A DNA stretch of 64,000 bases from Pseudonocardia sp. CNS-139 (GCA_001942415.1 MKJX01000176.1:1-64000); one strand, 5' to 3'. Positions 17,995 through 28,720 are shown, numbered from the stretch's first letter. Notes: generated by a model from the sequence alone, not told the origin. Numbers and translations are program-made.

Positions 17995-18308
17995 GGACCA
18001 CCGCGGTGGTCGTCGTCTACGACGTCAGCTGCCCCCAGTGCTCCCGGATCGCGCGGGAGCTGCCCGACCTGCTGCGGGTGCCCGTCACCGTGCGCTCGTG
18101 CCGCGACCCGCGCCTGGCCACCGCCTACCCGACGCTCGCGCCGCGCGTCCGCGCGTGCGCCGCACCCGCGCTCGGCACCTCGCTCGCGGACGGCTCGATC
18201 CGCTGGTGGCCGGGCCTGTCGGGGGCACTGGCGGTGCTTCCGGTGGTGCGGCCGCGCGGGCTGCTCGCGGCCGCCGGCCTGCTGTGGACGGCGCTGCGGA
18301 CACGCTGA
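17991..18308 (+). CDS. Small dithiol (CxxC) protein, DCC/thioredoxin-like
   Basis: A 105-residue protein starting at GTG 17991 in overlap with the membrane-protein stop. The N-terminus, TTAVVVVYDVSCPQCSRIARELPDLL, places a CPQC motif after a hydrophobic strand, as in thiol-disulfide oxidoreductases of the DCC (DUF393) type. VRSCRDPRLATAYPTLAPRVRAC follows with two more cysteines, then a hydrophobic C-terminal stretch (ALAVLPVVRPRGLLAAAGLLW). Likely a membrane-associated redox protein working with its neighbour. Confidence 0.55.
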   Translation: MRTTAVVVVYDVSCPQCSRIARELPDLLRVPVTVRSCRDPRLATAYPTLAPRVRACAAPALGTSLADGSIRWWPGLSGALAVLPVVRPRGLLAAAGLLWTALRTR

Positions 18309-18317
18309 GGGGCCGCG

Positions 18318-19018
18318 CTAACGCGCGGCGCGGGCGATCCGGCGGTACCAGCCGTCACCGGCCTTCGTGTTGCGGTGCACGCGCAGGCGCGCGGCGGCCT
18401 CGTCGGGGCTCTCGGGCCGGATCGTGGCGCGCAGGTCGGTGCCGGCCCGGCGGAACGGGATCACCTGCGCCAGCGGGCGGCCCTTGGGCAGCACGTGCAC
18501 CCCGTCCGGGCCGGTCGCCACGAACGGCAGGTGCACCGGCGCGGTGTAGGTGTCGGTGTCGACCACGCCGCTGAAGACCTCCACTACGTCGTCGGGCCGG
18601 TTGAGCGGCGGCACGAACAGGCAGCTCCAGCCGGGCGGCGTGGTGATCGTCCAGTGGTTGTGGAACTTCATCGGCGGCCGCGGCTCGTACGGGTTGCCCG
18701 CCACCTGGAACGGGGCGTGCGTGCTCACCATCTCGCGGTCGAAGTCCCAGCCCGCGTTGACGGTCCGGCCGCCGTCGGTGATCTCCAGCCGGACCGTCGC
18801 CGCGAGCGGCAGCACCCACCCGGTGCCGAGTGCGTCGAGGAACGGCATGCAGCGCTTCACCGTGACGGCGTCGTTCGTCGGGCTCAGGAACGCGGCGTCG
18901 ACGCCCGGGAGGCGGCGCAGCCACGCCGCAGCACGGTGCGGGCCGGTACCGGCTCGGCGATCACGCCGTGGTCCTCGGGCCGGCAGCGGAACGCGATCGT
19001 GTCCGTTCGGCGGCGCAC
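18318..19018 (-). CDS. DUF6065-like protein (one frame break)
   Basis: About 233 residues, start GTG 19018 with AAGGAGGTG four bases upstream. The reading begins RRRTDTIAFRCRPEDHG and, with one base restored near 18927, continues RWLRRLPGVDAAFLSPTNDAVTVKRCMPFLDALGTGWVLPL. The core LEITDGGRTVNAGWDFDREM, FHNHWTITTPPGWSCLFVPPLNRP, GVVDTDTYTAP and KGRPLAQVIPF recalls DUF6065, a double-stranded beta-helix-like family I know mainly from phages and proteobacteria; assignment is from memory. Ends GDGWYRRIARAAR. Biochemical role unknown. It lies 29 bases downstream of the Ser/Asn-repeat gene, same strand, so likely one operon. Confidence 0.5.
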
Positions 19019-19047
19019 CCGGCACCTCCTTCGCGGGTGGGGGCTCC

Positions 19048-19455
19048 TCAGCCGGAGTTGCTGGAGGAGTTGCTCGACGAGTTGCTGCTGCCGTTCGAGC
19101 TGGAGTTGCTCGACGAGTTGGAGCTGCTGTTCGAGCTGGAGTTGCTGCTCGAGTTGTTGGAGGAGTTCGAGCTGGAGTTGGAGCTGCTGTTCGAGCTCGA
19201 GTTGTCGGACGAGTTGCTGGACGAGTTCGAGCTGGAGTTGTTCGAGGAGTTGCTGCTGCCGTTGGAGCTGGAGTTGTTGGAGGAGTTGCTGTTCGAGCTG
19301 GAGTTCGAGCTCGCCGCCGGCGCCACGTTCGCCTCCACCGGGGCGGCGGGGGCGGCCGGGGCCGGGGCGGTGGTGCCGGCGATCGCGGCGACGATCCCGG
19401 CGGCACCCACACCGGCAGCTGCGGCCTTCCACGTCCAGGGCTTGAGTCTGCGCAC
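19048..19455 (-). CDS. Secreted Ser/Asn-repeat protein
   Basis: A 135-residue protein starting at GTG 19455 (GGAG eight bases upstream). A signal peptide (RRLKPWTWKAAAAGVGAAG then an Ala/Pro cleavage region) leads to about 85 residues made almost only of Ser and Asn in overlapping SSN/SNS/SSSN units, with rare Gly and Asp, ending SNSG. It has no cell-wall sorting signal. The DNA is a degenerate tandem repeat of GAG, TTG and CTG triplets on the plus strand. It may be an exported glycan- or surface-associated linker, or a modified repetitive peptide. It precedes a DUF6065-like gene, likely in one operon. Confidence 0.7.
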   Translation of the reverse strand: MRRLKPWTWKAAAAGVGAAGIVAAIAGTTAPAPAAPAAPVEANVAPAASSNSSSNSNSSNNSSSNGSSNSSNNSSSNSSSNSSDNSSSNSSSNSSSNSSNNSSSNSSSNSSSNSSSNSSSNGSSNSSSNSSSNSG

Positions 19456-19475
19456 GGCCTGTCTCCGTCGGTCGG

Positions 19476-19492
19476 GTCCCGCGGCGCGGGAC
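19476..19492 (-). promoter_or_regulatory. Hairpin in the leader of the Ser/Asn-repeat gene
   Basis: GTCCCGC (19476-19482) and GCGGGAC (19486-19492) form a perfect 7-bp stem with a 3-base loop, 20 bases upstream of the GTG start on the minus strand and next to the ribosome site. It could be an RNA hairpin that limits translation or a protein operator. Confidence 0.4.
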
Positions 19493-19614
19493 TGAGGGGT
19501 CCTGCGGCTCCCACGGTCGGCGCGCGGCGTGAGCCCCGGATGAGCCGAAGATGACAGCGCTCTCACGACGCGAACCTCCGTCCCTTCACCCGTTCGCGGG
19601 ACTAGCGTGGACCC

Positions 19615-21568
19615 GTGACGAGCGCAGCGGAGCCCTACGGTTCCTGGCCGACCCCCATCACGTCCGAGGTTGTCGTCGCCGCGGCCGTCCGGCTCGGTGA
19701 GCTGCAGGTGGACGGTTCGGACGTCGTCTGGAGCGAGGGCCGGCCGGCCGAGGGCGGGCGCACGCAGCTCGTACGCCGCGGGCCCGGCGGCGCGACCGCC
19801 GAGCTGCTGCCGGACGGGCGCAACGCGCGCACGGCCGTGCACGAGTACGGCGGCGCGGGCTGGTGGGTCCGCGACGGCGTCACCTGGTTCGCCGACTGGG
19901 CCGACCAGCGGCTGTACCGGCTCGCGCCGGGCGGCGCGCCGGAGCCCGTCACCCCCGAGCCCGCGAGCCCGCGCGCCGACCGGTTCGCCGACGGCGACGT
20001 CGCCCCGGACGGCGCCACGCTCGTCTGCGTGCGGGAACGGCACACCGGCCCGGCCGCCACCGACGTGCACAACGAGGTGGTCCGGCTGGTGGCCGACGCC
20101 GTGTCGGAGCCGGAGGTGCTGGTCAGCGGCCCGGACTTCGTCGCGGCGCCGCGGCTGAGCCCGGACGGCACGGTGCTCGCGTGGCTCCAGTGGAACCACC
20201 CGTCGATGCCGTGGGACTCCACCGAGCTGGTCGTGCGCGACCTCGGTACCGGCGAGGAGACGGTCGTGGCCGGTGGCCGCGGGGAGTCGGTGCTGGAGCC
20301 GCGGTGGACGCGCGACGGCGCGCTGCTCTTCCTCTCCGACCGCACGGACTGGTGGAACCTCTACCGCTACACGCCGGGGGCCGACATCGAGGCGGTCGTG
20401 CGGATCGACGCGGAGATCGGCGGGCCGGCGTGGCTGCTGGGCGGGTCGCGCTACGACGTGCTGCCCGACGGGCGGATCGTGTTCGCCCGCCGCCGCGCCG
20501 GCTACGACGCGCTCGTCGTGCGGGCCGCCGACGGCGCCCACACCGAGCTGGACCTGCCGTTCTCCGCGTACGCGACCGTGCGGGCGGCCGGGCCGGGCGC
20601 CGTCGCGGTGGTGGCCGGCGGTCCGACGGCGGAGCCGGGCGTGTACCTGGTGGACGTCGACGGCGGCGGCCACGAGACCCTGCGCGCCCCGCGTGACCTG
20701 GGGCTCGACCCGGGCTACCTGTCGGTGCCGGAGCCGATCGCGTTCCCGTCGGTGGACGCGGAGGGCAACCGGCGCCAGGCGCACGCGCTCTTCTACCCGC
20801 CGGCCCATCCCCGCCACCGCGGCCCGGACGGCGAGCTGCCGCCGCTGCTCGTCGAGATCCACGGCGGCCCGACGTCGGCCGCGTCCACCGTGCTCAGCCT
20901 CGGCACCAGTACTGGACGAGCCGCGGGTTCGCCGTGGTGGACGTCGACTACGGCGGCTCCACCGGCTACGGGCGCGAGTACCGGGAGCAGCTGCTGGGGG
21001 AGTGGGGCGTGATCGACGTGGCCGACTGCCTCGCCGCCGCCGCGTACCTGGCCGGCGCCGGCCGGGTGGACGGCGCGCGGATGTGCATCCGCGGCGGCTC
21101 GGCCGGCGGCTACACGACGCTCGCGGCGCTCGCCCGCGAGGACACGCCGTTCGCGGCGGGCGCCGACCACTACGGCGTGGCCGACCTCGAGGCGCTCGCC
21201 GCCGACACGCACAAGTTCGAGAGCCGCTACCTCGACCGCCTCGTCGGCCCGTACCCCGAGGCCCGCGAGGTGTACGTGGACCGCTCGCCGATCCACCACG
21301 TCGACCTGCTGTCGCGGCCGCTCATCGTGCTGCAGGGCGCGGAGGACGCGATCGTCCCGCCGAGCCAGAGCGAGAAGATCGTCGACGCCCTCCGCTCCCG
21401 CAAGGTGCCGGTCGCCTATCTGCTGTTCGCCGGCGAGCAGCACGGTTTCCGCAGGTCGGAGAACATCCGCCGGGCCCTCGACGCCGAGCTGAGCTTCTAC
21501 GGCAGGTGCTCGGGTTCGCGCTCCCGGACGGCGAGGGCATCGAGCCGGTGGTCGTGGAGAACCTCTGA
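19615..21568 (+). CDS. S9-family (prolyl oligopeptidase/acylaminoacyl-type) peptidase, two breaks
   Basis: About 650 residues. The first 400 form a beta-propeller (blades visible as [25 protein letters not shown] and [13 protein letters not shown]). The rest is an alpha/beta-hydrolase with nucleophile GGSAGG in [13 protein letters not shown], Asp in [10 protein letters not shown] and His in AGEQHGF. Frame breaks occur near 20905 (ending STVLSLG, resuming [16 protein letters not shown]) and near 21515. No signal peptide, so a cytosolic dipeptidyl- or acyl-peptidase is likely. Start GTG 19615; the neighbour gluD converges with only seven bases between stops. Confidence 0.85.
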
Positions 21569-21575
21569 CCGGCGC

Positions 21576-22483
21576 TCAGACCGCGCCGGTTCCCCCGGTC
21601 GCGCCCCGGGCCGCCGTCAGCTCGGCCCCGGGCGGCGCCGCGACGTCGGGCCGGCTGCGGCTCAGCCGCGCCTGGATGTACTCGGCGAGCTTGCCCAGCC
21701 CGTAGTTGACGAGGATGAACACCAGCGCGACCGCGACGTACATCTGCAGCGTGAGGTTGATCCCCTCCTGGCCGATGAAGTACTGGATCACGATGTTGGC
21801 CGCGCGCACGAACTCGGAGAACCCGAAGATCACGAAGCCGAGCGACGTGTCCTTCACGATCACGACGAGCTGGCTGATCAGGGCCGGCAGCATGATCCGG
21901 AACGCCTGCGGGAGCAGGATGAGCCGCAGCGTCTGGAACCGGCTCAGCCCCACCGCGTAGGCGGCCTCGGTCTGGCCACGGGGCAGCGCGTTGATGCCGG
22001 CCCGCACGATCTCGGCGATGATCACGCAGTTGTACGCCGTGAGGCCGATGACCAGGTACCACAGCGGCGGCAGCGCGACCCCGACCTCGGGCAGCACCCG
22101 GGCCGCGAAGTAGATCGTGATCACCACGGGCAGGCCGCGGAACAGCTCGATCACCGAGACGACGAGCCACCTGTAGGCGCGGCTGCTGCTGACCCGGGCC
22201 ACCGCCAGCGCCGTGCCGATGACCAGCGCGAACACCACCGTCAGCGCGGCCGCGAGGAGCGTGTTGACGAGGCCGGCGGCCAGCGCGCCCCACGTCGCCA
22301 CGAAGAAGCGGTTGGCCGGGTTGAACATCGGCCCCCACTTCTCGGGGTCCAGCTGGCCGTTGCGCCCAGCTGCACCAGCGCGAGGACGGCGAGCGCCACG
22401 AGCGCGACGGCCCCGACGGCCGTGCCGATCGCCGTGTTGCGCCGGGTGCGGGGCCCGGGCGCGTCGTACAGAACGGTGCTCAT
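21576..22483 (-). CDS. gluD: Glutamate-type ABC transporter permease GluD (one break)
   Basis: About 300 residues with a cytoplasmic N-terminus, an N-terminal helix ([20 protein letters not shown]) and a BPD-transport domain. The EAA-type loop is [34 protein letters not shown] one-base break near 22360 separates the N-terminal helix from [20 protein letters not shown]. The start ATG 22483 overlaps the stop of a 25-codon ORF (ATGA), not the stop of gluC directly. Last gene of the gluABCD-type operon, as in Streptomyces and Corynebacterium. Confidence 0.88.
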
Positions 22484-22557
22484 CGCTCGGCCTCGCTGCG
22501 CTCGGCCGGCGCTTCGCGCAGGCGCTGTGTCATTGATTCGCTCGCAAGCTCGCTCAT
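22480..22557 (-). CDS. 25-codon ORF coupled between gluC and gluD
   Basis: ATG 22557 overlaps the gluC stop (ATGA), and its TGA overlaps the gluD ATG (ATGA at 22483). The peptide begins [13 protein letters not shown] and ends AERSEAER. The DNA is full of GAGCGAG / GAAGCGCC-type short inverted and direct repeats. The boundary octamer CGATGAGC occurs at both ends, as if a 74-base repeat unit had been inserted while keeping translational coupling. Either a real leader-like peptide or a palindromic repeat element carrying an open frame. Confidence 0.4.
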   Translation of the reverse strand: MSELASESMTQRLREAPAERSEAER

Positions 22558-23222
22558 CGCTTCACCTCGATGCGGCGCTCCAGCACGTTCAGCCCGATGC
22601 CGGCGGGAATGGTGATCACCAGGTAGCAGACCGCGATGCCGGTGAGGATCGACAGCGCGGGGTACACGCCCGTCGCGCTGAGCGCCCCGTCCACGGAGAA
22701 CAGCTCGCCCGTCACGCCGAACGCGCCGACGATCGCCGAGTTCTTGATCATCGCGATGATCACGCTGCCCAGCGGCGGCACCACGGACCGCAGCGCCTGC
22801 GGCAGCACGATCGTGCCCAGCGACTGCCCGAACGTCAGGCCGACGGCTCGCGCGGCCTCGGCCTGCCCGGGCGGCACCGCGTTGATGCCGGCGCGCACCG
22901 CCTCGCAGACGAACGCGGCCGTGTACGCGGCCAGCCCGGCGACACCGGGCCAGAAGAACGCGTTGCCGTTGAACGTCGGGAACCGGATGCCGACCTGGGG
23001 GAGGGCGAACGCGAACACGAACAGCACGACGACGAGCGGCGAGTTCCGGAACACGGTGACCCACGCCAGCCCGACGAACCGCAGCGGCGGCAGCGGCGAC
23101 ACCCGGAACGAGGCGAGCAGCGTGCCGAACACCAGCGAGCCGACGGCGGCGAACAGGGCCAGACGCAGGGTCCCGAGGAAGCCGGACCAGAAGAGCGGGA
23201 ACTCCTGGATCAGCGCGTCCAA
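22554..23222 (-). CDS. gluC: Glutamate-type ABC transporter permease GluC
   Basis: A 222-residue intact permease. Five transmembrane segments begin with [29 protein letters not shown], and the EAA loop is [33 protein letters not shown]. Start is TTG 23222, with AGGAGA eight bases upstream. Together with GluD it forms the membrane channel; GluA binds the EAA loops and GluB delivers the ligand. The frame shows no break, unlike most of its neighbours. Confidence 0.9.
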   Translation of the reverse strand: MDALIQEFPLFWSGFLGTLRLALFAAVGSLVFGTLLASFRVSPLPPLRFVGLAWVTVFRNSPLVVVLFVFAFALPQVGIRFPTFNGNAFFWPGVAGLAAYTAAFVCEAVRAGINAVPPGQAEAARAVGLTFGQSLGTIVLPQALRSVVPPLGSVIIAMIKNSAIVGAFGVTGELFSVDGALSATGVYPALSILTGIAVCYLVITIPAGIGLNVLERRIEVKR

Positions 23223-23314
23223 CTGTCTTCTCCTGCGGGTAGGTACGCAGAACGGCCGCCGAGGCCTTCCGGCCCCGGCCGGCCGTCAGTGGCTGTGTGT
23301 CAGCTGCTGGGGTG

Positions 23315-24207
23315 TCAGCTGCAGGCGTCGGCCGGCGGCAGGGTCGGGGCCTGCGGGTCCACGGTGCCCGCCGTCGAGGCCCATGCCGCCTCGTAGCTGC
23401 CGTCGGCGGCGGCCTCCTGCAGCGAGGTGTTGATGAACTCGCAGAAGGCGACGTCGCCGCGGGTGATGCCGATGCCGTACGGCTCCTCGGTGAACTGCTG
23501 GCCGACCAGCTTGAACGCGCCCTGGCTGGAGTCCACCAGACCCATGAGGATCACGTTGTCCGTGGTCACGGCCTCGACCTGCCCGTTGCGCAGGGCGTCG
23601 GCGCAGCGCGAGTACACGTCGAACAGCACGATGTTGGCCGGGTCGACGTACTGCTGGATGTTCTGGGCCGGCGTCGAGCCGGTCACCGAGCACACCCGGG
23701 CGTTCGCGGCGCGCAGCGAGTCCGGCCCGGTGATCGTGGTGTTGTCGGCCGCGACCATCAGGTCCTGGCCGGCGACGTAGTACGGGCCGGCGAACGAGAC
23801 GCGCTGCTTGCGGGCGTCGTTGATGGTGTAGGTCGCGACGACCACGTCCACCTGGTTGTTCGTGATGACGTCCTCGCGGATGCGGGAGGGCGTCTCGGTG
23901 TAGGTGATGCCGTCGGCCGGAATGCCCAGCTTGCCGGCGATGATCTTCGCGATCTCGACGTCGAAGCCGACCGGGTTGCCGTCGAGGCCGCGCAGGCCGA
24001 ACAGCGGCTGGTCGAACTTCGTGCCGACGCGCAGCGTGCCGGCGTCGTGCAGGCGGGCCATCGTGGTGCCGGCCGGGAACGTCACGTCCTGCTCGACGGA
24101 CGGCGCCGGGCCCGACGAGCCCAGCTGGGCCTGCTCGCCGCAGGCGGTGGCGGTGAGCACCAGGGCGGCCGCGACGCGGCGATCCTGGCGAGGTGGGTCA
24201 GGCGCAT
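23315..24207 (-). CDS. gluB: Glutamate-type ABC transporter binding lipoprotein GluB
   Basis: About 297 residues. ATG 24207 starts a lipoprotein signal, but one base is missing near 24178; with it restored the signal reads [23 protein letters not shown], ending in lipobox TATAC. The mature protein is a type-3 solute-binding fold: [63 protein letters not shown] and [14 protein letters not shown]. In actinomycetes this is the glutamate receptor of GluABCD. It follows gluA by 34 bases. Confidence 0.9.
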
Positions 24208-24241
24208 GATCAGTGCAGGTCCTTCCTGGAGGGAACGGCCG

Positions 24242-24985
<744 letters not shown>

Positions 24986-25098
24986 CGGGGGCCTCCGAGC
25001 ATGGCGAGACGCTAGGGCGATCCGGACACCTCAGTCCAGCACCTTGAGCAAGCCATAGGGTTTCGCTCCGATAACGCATTTCCGGGACGGGGGAATCG

Positions 25099-25784
25099 GT
25101 GCACATCCTGCTGGTCGAGGACGACGCCGAATCGCGGCCGCACTGCGCCCCGCCCTGCACCGGCACGGCATCACCACCAGCCGGCTCGCGGAGGGCCGCG
25201 GGGTCGTCGACAACCTCGGCGGAGTGGACGTCGTGCTGCTCGACCTGGGCCTGCCCGACATCGACGGCGTCGACGTCTGCCGGGCGATCCGCGAGGTCAG
25301 CGACGTGCCGGTGATCGTCGTGTCGGCGCGCGGCGAGGTGGACGACCGCATCCTCGGGCTGCACTCCGGGGCGGACGACTACCTGGTCAAGCCCTACGTG
25401 ATCGGCGAGCTGCTGGCCCGGGTGCACGCGGTGCACCGCAGGCACCGGGCCACCACGACCACCGGACCCGAGGACGTCGTCACGGTCGGTGACGTCACCG
25501 CCGACCTGCACAAACACACCGTCACCGTCGACGGCCGGCCGGTCACGCTGACCCGCAAGGAGTTCCAGGTGCTCGCGCTGCTGGCGCGGGCGGGCGGCGC
25601 GGTGTGCACGCGCAACCAGATCGTCGCCGAGGTGTGGGGGCGCACCTGGCCGGGCGCCAACCGCACGCTGGACGTGCACGTCGCGACGCTGCGCACCAAG
25701 CTCGGCCGGCCCGAGCTGGTGCAGACCGTGCGCGGGGTCGGCTACCGGATGGGCGCCGACGCGGGCGCCTCCGGCGGGGAGTGA
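25099..25784 (+). CDS. OmpR-family response regulator (one break)
   Basis: Start GTG 25099: HILLVEDDAESR, then one base is missing near 25138 and the receiver continues as LHRHGITTSRLAEG. The phosphoacceptor Asp is in VVLLDLGLPDIDGVDVC, the switch Lys in LVKPY. A winged-helix domain follows (LTRKEFQVLALLARAGGAVCTRNQIVAEVWG...RTLDVHVATLRTKLG). About 228 residues. It is divergent from gluA and eight bases upstream of the kinase gene, so it may control glutamate or organic-acid uptake, or the TAXI receptor nearby. Inference from position only. Confidence 0.9.
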
Positions 25785-25791
25785 CGAGCGC

Positions 25792-27209
25792 GTGCGCGCC
25801 CGGCTCCTGGTGATCGTGCTGTTCCTGGTCGGGCTGCTGGCCGTCGGGCTCGGGGTGCCGCTCGCGCTGGCCGACGCGTCGTCGCGGCAGCTGCGGTTCT
25901 TCACCGAGCAGCTCACCGACACGATCTTCTACGCCTCGCTGGCGGAGCGGCCGATCACCGAGGCCGACACCACCGGGCTGGAGGCCGAGCTGGCGCGCTA
26001 CGACTCCGTGTACGGCGTGGCCGTGCTGGTGCTCGACCGCGACAGGCGGCTTGTCGCGTCGTCCCGGCGGCCCCCGCCGGAGCTGGACGCCGCCGGCCGG
26101 GAGCGGGTCGAGCTGGCGCTGGCCAACCGGTCGTCCGAGGGCTACCCGCTCTTCCTGCCCTGGGACGACCGACCGCTCGTGCTCGCCGAGCCGGTGCTCG
26201 TGGACACCGAGATCCGCGGCGTGACGGTCACCGTGTCGCCCACCGCCGCGCTGCGCGCCAACGAGCTGGGCGTGTGGTCGGTGGTGGCGGCCGCCGGGCT
26301 GCTCGCGCTCGTGCTCGGGGTGCTGGTCGCGCTGCCGATCGTGCGGTGGATCCTGCGCCCGGTCCGCCGGCTCGACGAGGGCACCGGCCGGGTCGCGGCG
26401 GCCGTGCTCGCCGGGGCCGAGCCGGCCCCGGTCGCCGACGGGTCGGGCCCGCCGGAGCTGCGGCGGCTCTCGGTGTCGTTCGACCGGATGGCCGCGACCG
26501 TGACCCAGGCCTACGCCGCGCAGCGCGCGTCGTCGCGGACGCGAGCCACCAGCTGCGCAACCCGCTCACCGCCTTGCGGCTGCGGCTGTCCAACCTCGAC
26601 GGGCACGTCGACGCGTCCGCCGCCGAGGACCACACCGCCGCGCTGGAGGAGGCCGAGCGGCTCTCGACGCTGCTCGACGGGCTGCTCGCGCTGGCCCGCG
26701 CCGAGCGCACGGCCCCGCCGGTCGTCGCCGACGTCGACCCGGCGGTGACCGACCGGCTCGACGCGTGGCGCCCGCTCGCCGAGCACATGGACCTGCACCT
26801 CGTGCGCGGCGGGCGGCCCGGGCTCAAGGTGCTCGCGTCGGCCGGGGCGATCGAGACCGTGCTCGACGCCGTGCTCGACAACGCGGTCAAGTTCACCCCG
26901 TCCGGCGGGACGATCACCGTCCGCACCGGGACGACCCCGACGCACGTCGAGCTGACCGTGCGCGACACCGGCCCCGGCATGGCCCCCGACGAGCTGGAAC
27001 GCGCCACCGGGCGGTTCTGGCGCAGCCCCGCGCAGAGCAACGTCGACGGCTCGGGGCTCGGGCTCGCGATCGCCGCCCGCACCCTGGAGGTCGCGGGCGG
27101 TGAGCTGCTGCTGGAGCTGCCGGCCGGCGGCGGGCTGCGGGTGGTGGCCCGGCTGCCGCGCCCGGACCCGGAGGTCCCGGACGCCGACGGGCCCGAGGCC
27201 CCGCACTGA
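25792..27209 (+). CDS. Sensor histidine kinase (one break)
   Basis: About 472 residues. A first helix (LLVIVLFLVGLLAVGLGVPLALA), an extracellular sensor of about 130 residues, a second helix (VVAAAGLLALVLGVLVALPIV), a HAMP linker (RWILRPVRRLDEGTGRVAAAV), then after a one-base break near 26540 the H-box DASHQLRNPLTALRLR. The N-box is VLDAVLDNAVKFTP, the G1 box VRDTGPGMAP and the G2 box DGSGLGLAIAAR. Start GTG 25792. It pairs with the OmpR regulator just upstream. The signal is unknown. Confidence 0.9.
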
Positions 27210-27220
27210 CGCCGCCCGGC

Positions 27221-27274
27221 GCGACTCGCGTGCACTTTTCCCGCGACTCGCGTGCACTTTTCCGGCGACTCGCG
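27221..27274. repeat. 22-bp tandem repeat after the kinase gene
   Basis: A unit beginning GCGACTCGCGTGCAC starts at 27221, 27243 and 27265: two full copies and a third cut to its first ten bases, period 22. Each full unit ends in CTTTTCC. It fills the short gap between the convergent kinase and ABA4-like genes. Possible terminator-associated or slippage-derived repeat. Confidence 0.85.
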
Positions 27275-27278
27275 GGGT

Positions 27279-27716
27279 TCAGGCGGGGACGTGGGGGCGG
27301 GTGCGGAGGACGGCGCGCAGGAGCAGGTAGGCGAGCAGGCCGAGCGGGGCCAGCAGGATCGTCAGCACCAGTACCGGGGCCACGACCAGCGGGTGGATGC
27401 CGCGCTCGCGCGAGTCCAGGTAGACCCAGCGGCCCAGGAACAGGTCCAGCGCGATGAAGTGCGCCCAGCCGATCGCCGCCCCGGTCGGGGCGCCCAGCAG
27501 CGCCATCACCCCCGGCAGGTCGGGCCTCGCCACCGCGGCCAGCACCTCGCCGAACCGGGGCAGCACCAGCGCGGCGTAGACCAGCGCCGGCGGCACCACG
27601 ATGAGCGGCGAGCCGATCACCCGCCGCGTCACCGACCAGCCCGGCGCCAGGATCATCAGCGCCCAGAACGGCGCGGCCAGCGGGAACGTGAGGGCGAAGA
27701 GCAGCTGCGGGTCCAC
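27279..27716 (-). CDS. ABA4-like (DUF4281) membrane protein
   Basis: A 145-residue intact membrane protein with four hydrophobic segments (LLFALTFPLAAPFWALMIL, SPLIVVPPALVYAALVL, the central WAHFIALDLFLGRWVYLDSRERG, and LVVAPVLVLTILLAPLGLLAYLLL). The WxHFxxxDLFxGRWxxxD signature is that of the ABA4-like/DUF4281 family, related to plant ABA4; its bacterial role is unknown. It follows a second membrane-protein gene by 25 bases on the same strand, so both may be co-transcribed. Confidence 0.8.
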   Translation of the reverse strand: MDPQLLFALTFPLAAPFWALMILAPGWSVTRRVIGSPLIVVPPALVYAALVLPRFGEVLAAVARPDLPGVMALLGAPTGAAIGWAHFIALDLFLGRWVYLDSRERGIHPLVVAPVLVLTILLAPLGLLAYLLLRAVLRTRPHVPA

Positions 27717-27741
27717 GGGGCCTCCGGGTCTGGCGACGGGA

Positions 27742-28647
27742 TCAGGCGGCGACGGGTACGGCGGGACGGCGGGAGGTCCGGCGGGCGGCCGCGCGCAGCA
27801 CGGCGCCCAGCGCGGCCCCGGTGCCGGCGACCACCACCGCGAGCGCGGCGAGCGTGAGCGCGTCCGGGGCGAGCAGCGGCTGCGCGCGCAGCGCCTGCCA
27901 GGTGACGAGCAGCACGAGCCCGCCGTAGCCGGCCGCGGCCACCCGCACGACGTCGGCCCGGCCGCGTTCGTCGAGCCGCGGCGTCCCGGCGAGCCCGGCG
28001 GCCAGCAGCGGCAGCAGCTGCAGGGCGTGCATGCCCAGGAAGTGCCCGATCCGCAGGTCCCCGCCGACGGTGCTCCACCCCGTGAACGGCAGCCCCGGGC
28101 CGCCGTCCGGCACGCCGACGGCGTGCGCCCCGAGCGCCGCCATGACCACCCCGACGGTCAGCCCGGCCACCCCGACGACGAGCCCGAGCCGCACGGCCGT
28201 GGCGGTGGCGTCCGGGCCGGTGCGGCGCTCGCGCAGGAACCGGAGCGCGACGGCGATCGTCGCCAGGTACAGCACCACGATCGTCGCAGCCATGATCCCG
28301 AGCAGCCGCGTGCTGAACATGTCCTCGTAGTTGAAGTGGCTGCGCGTGCCGCGCGCGGCCTGGCCGACGATGATCGCCATCTCGATCGCCGAGGTCACGA
28401 CGAGCACCCAGCCGGTGGCCCGCATCCCGCGGCCGGGCAGCCGGGCGAGCATCCACGCGAGCGTGCCCGCGTACAGCGTGAACGAGACCGCGAACCGCAG
28501 CGGCTTGAACCAGACCGGCTCGCCGAGCACCACGCGCTGGTCGACGACGGCCAGCACCGCCGTGACGACCGTGAGCGCGGCCATGACAACCGCGAACCAG
28601 AAGAGGCCGGGATGGCCGTGGCGGGCCCGTGCGACGGTCGGGTTCAC
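27742..28647 (-). CDS. Polytopic membrane protein, unknown function
   Basis: A 301-residue intact protein with about eight membrane helices (e.g. LFWFAVVMAALTVVTAVLAVV, ATGWVLVVTSAIEMAIIVGQA, LLGIMAATIVVLYLATIAVAL, RIGHFLGMHALQLLPLLAAGLAG). Conserved-looking polar residues lie at helix ends (WFKPLRFAVSFTLYAGTLAW, RGTRSHFNYEDMFS, RIGHFLGMHALQ); the histidines could bind haem or metal. No transporter motif is seen. It is upstream of the ABA4-like gene and probably shares its transcript. Confidence 0.7.
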   Translation of the reverse strand: MNPTVARARHGHPGLFWFAVVMAALTVVTAVLAVVDQRVVLGEPVWFKPLRFAVSFTLYAGTLAWMLARLPGRGMRATGWVLVVTSAIEMAIIVGQAARGTRSHFNYEDMFSTRLLGIMAATIVVLYLATIAVALRFLRERRTGPDATATAVRLGLVVGVAGLTVGVVMAALGAHAVGVPDGGPGLPFTGWSTVGGDLRIGHFLGMHALQLLPLLAAGLAGTPRLDERGRADVVRVAAAGYGGLVLLVTWQALRAQPLLAPDALTLAALAVVVAGTGAALGAVLRAAARRTSRRPAVPVAA

Positions 28648-28720
28648 GACGGCTCCGCCCCCAGAGTCGGTCGGTGAAGAGGCCTCTCCGTCAGTCTCCC
28701 GAGTGCGTACTGAGGAGGTC

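Noticed and set aside
18968..19495. Open frame on the plus strand rich in Glu and Leu (ELLDELELLFELE-type)
   Set aside because: It is the complement of the Ser/Asn repeat. The minus-strand reading has a signal peptide, a ribosome site and a neighbour in operon order; this one has none.
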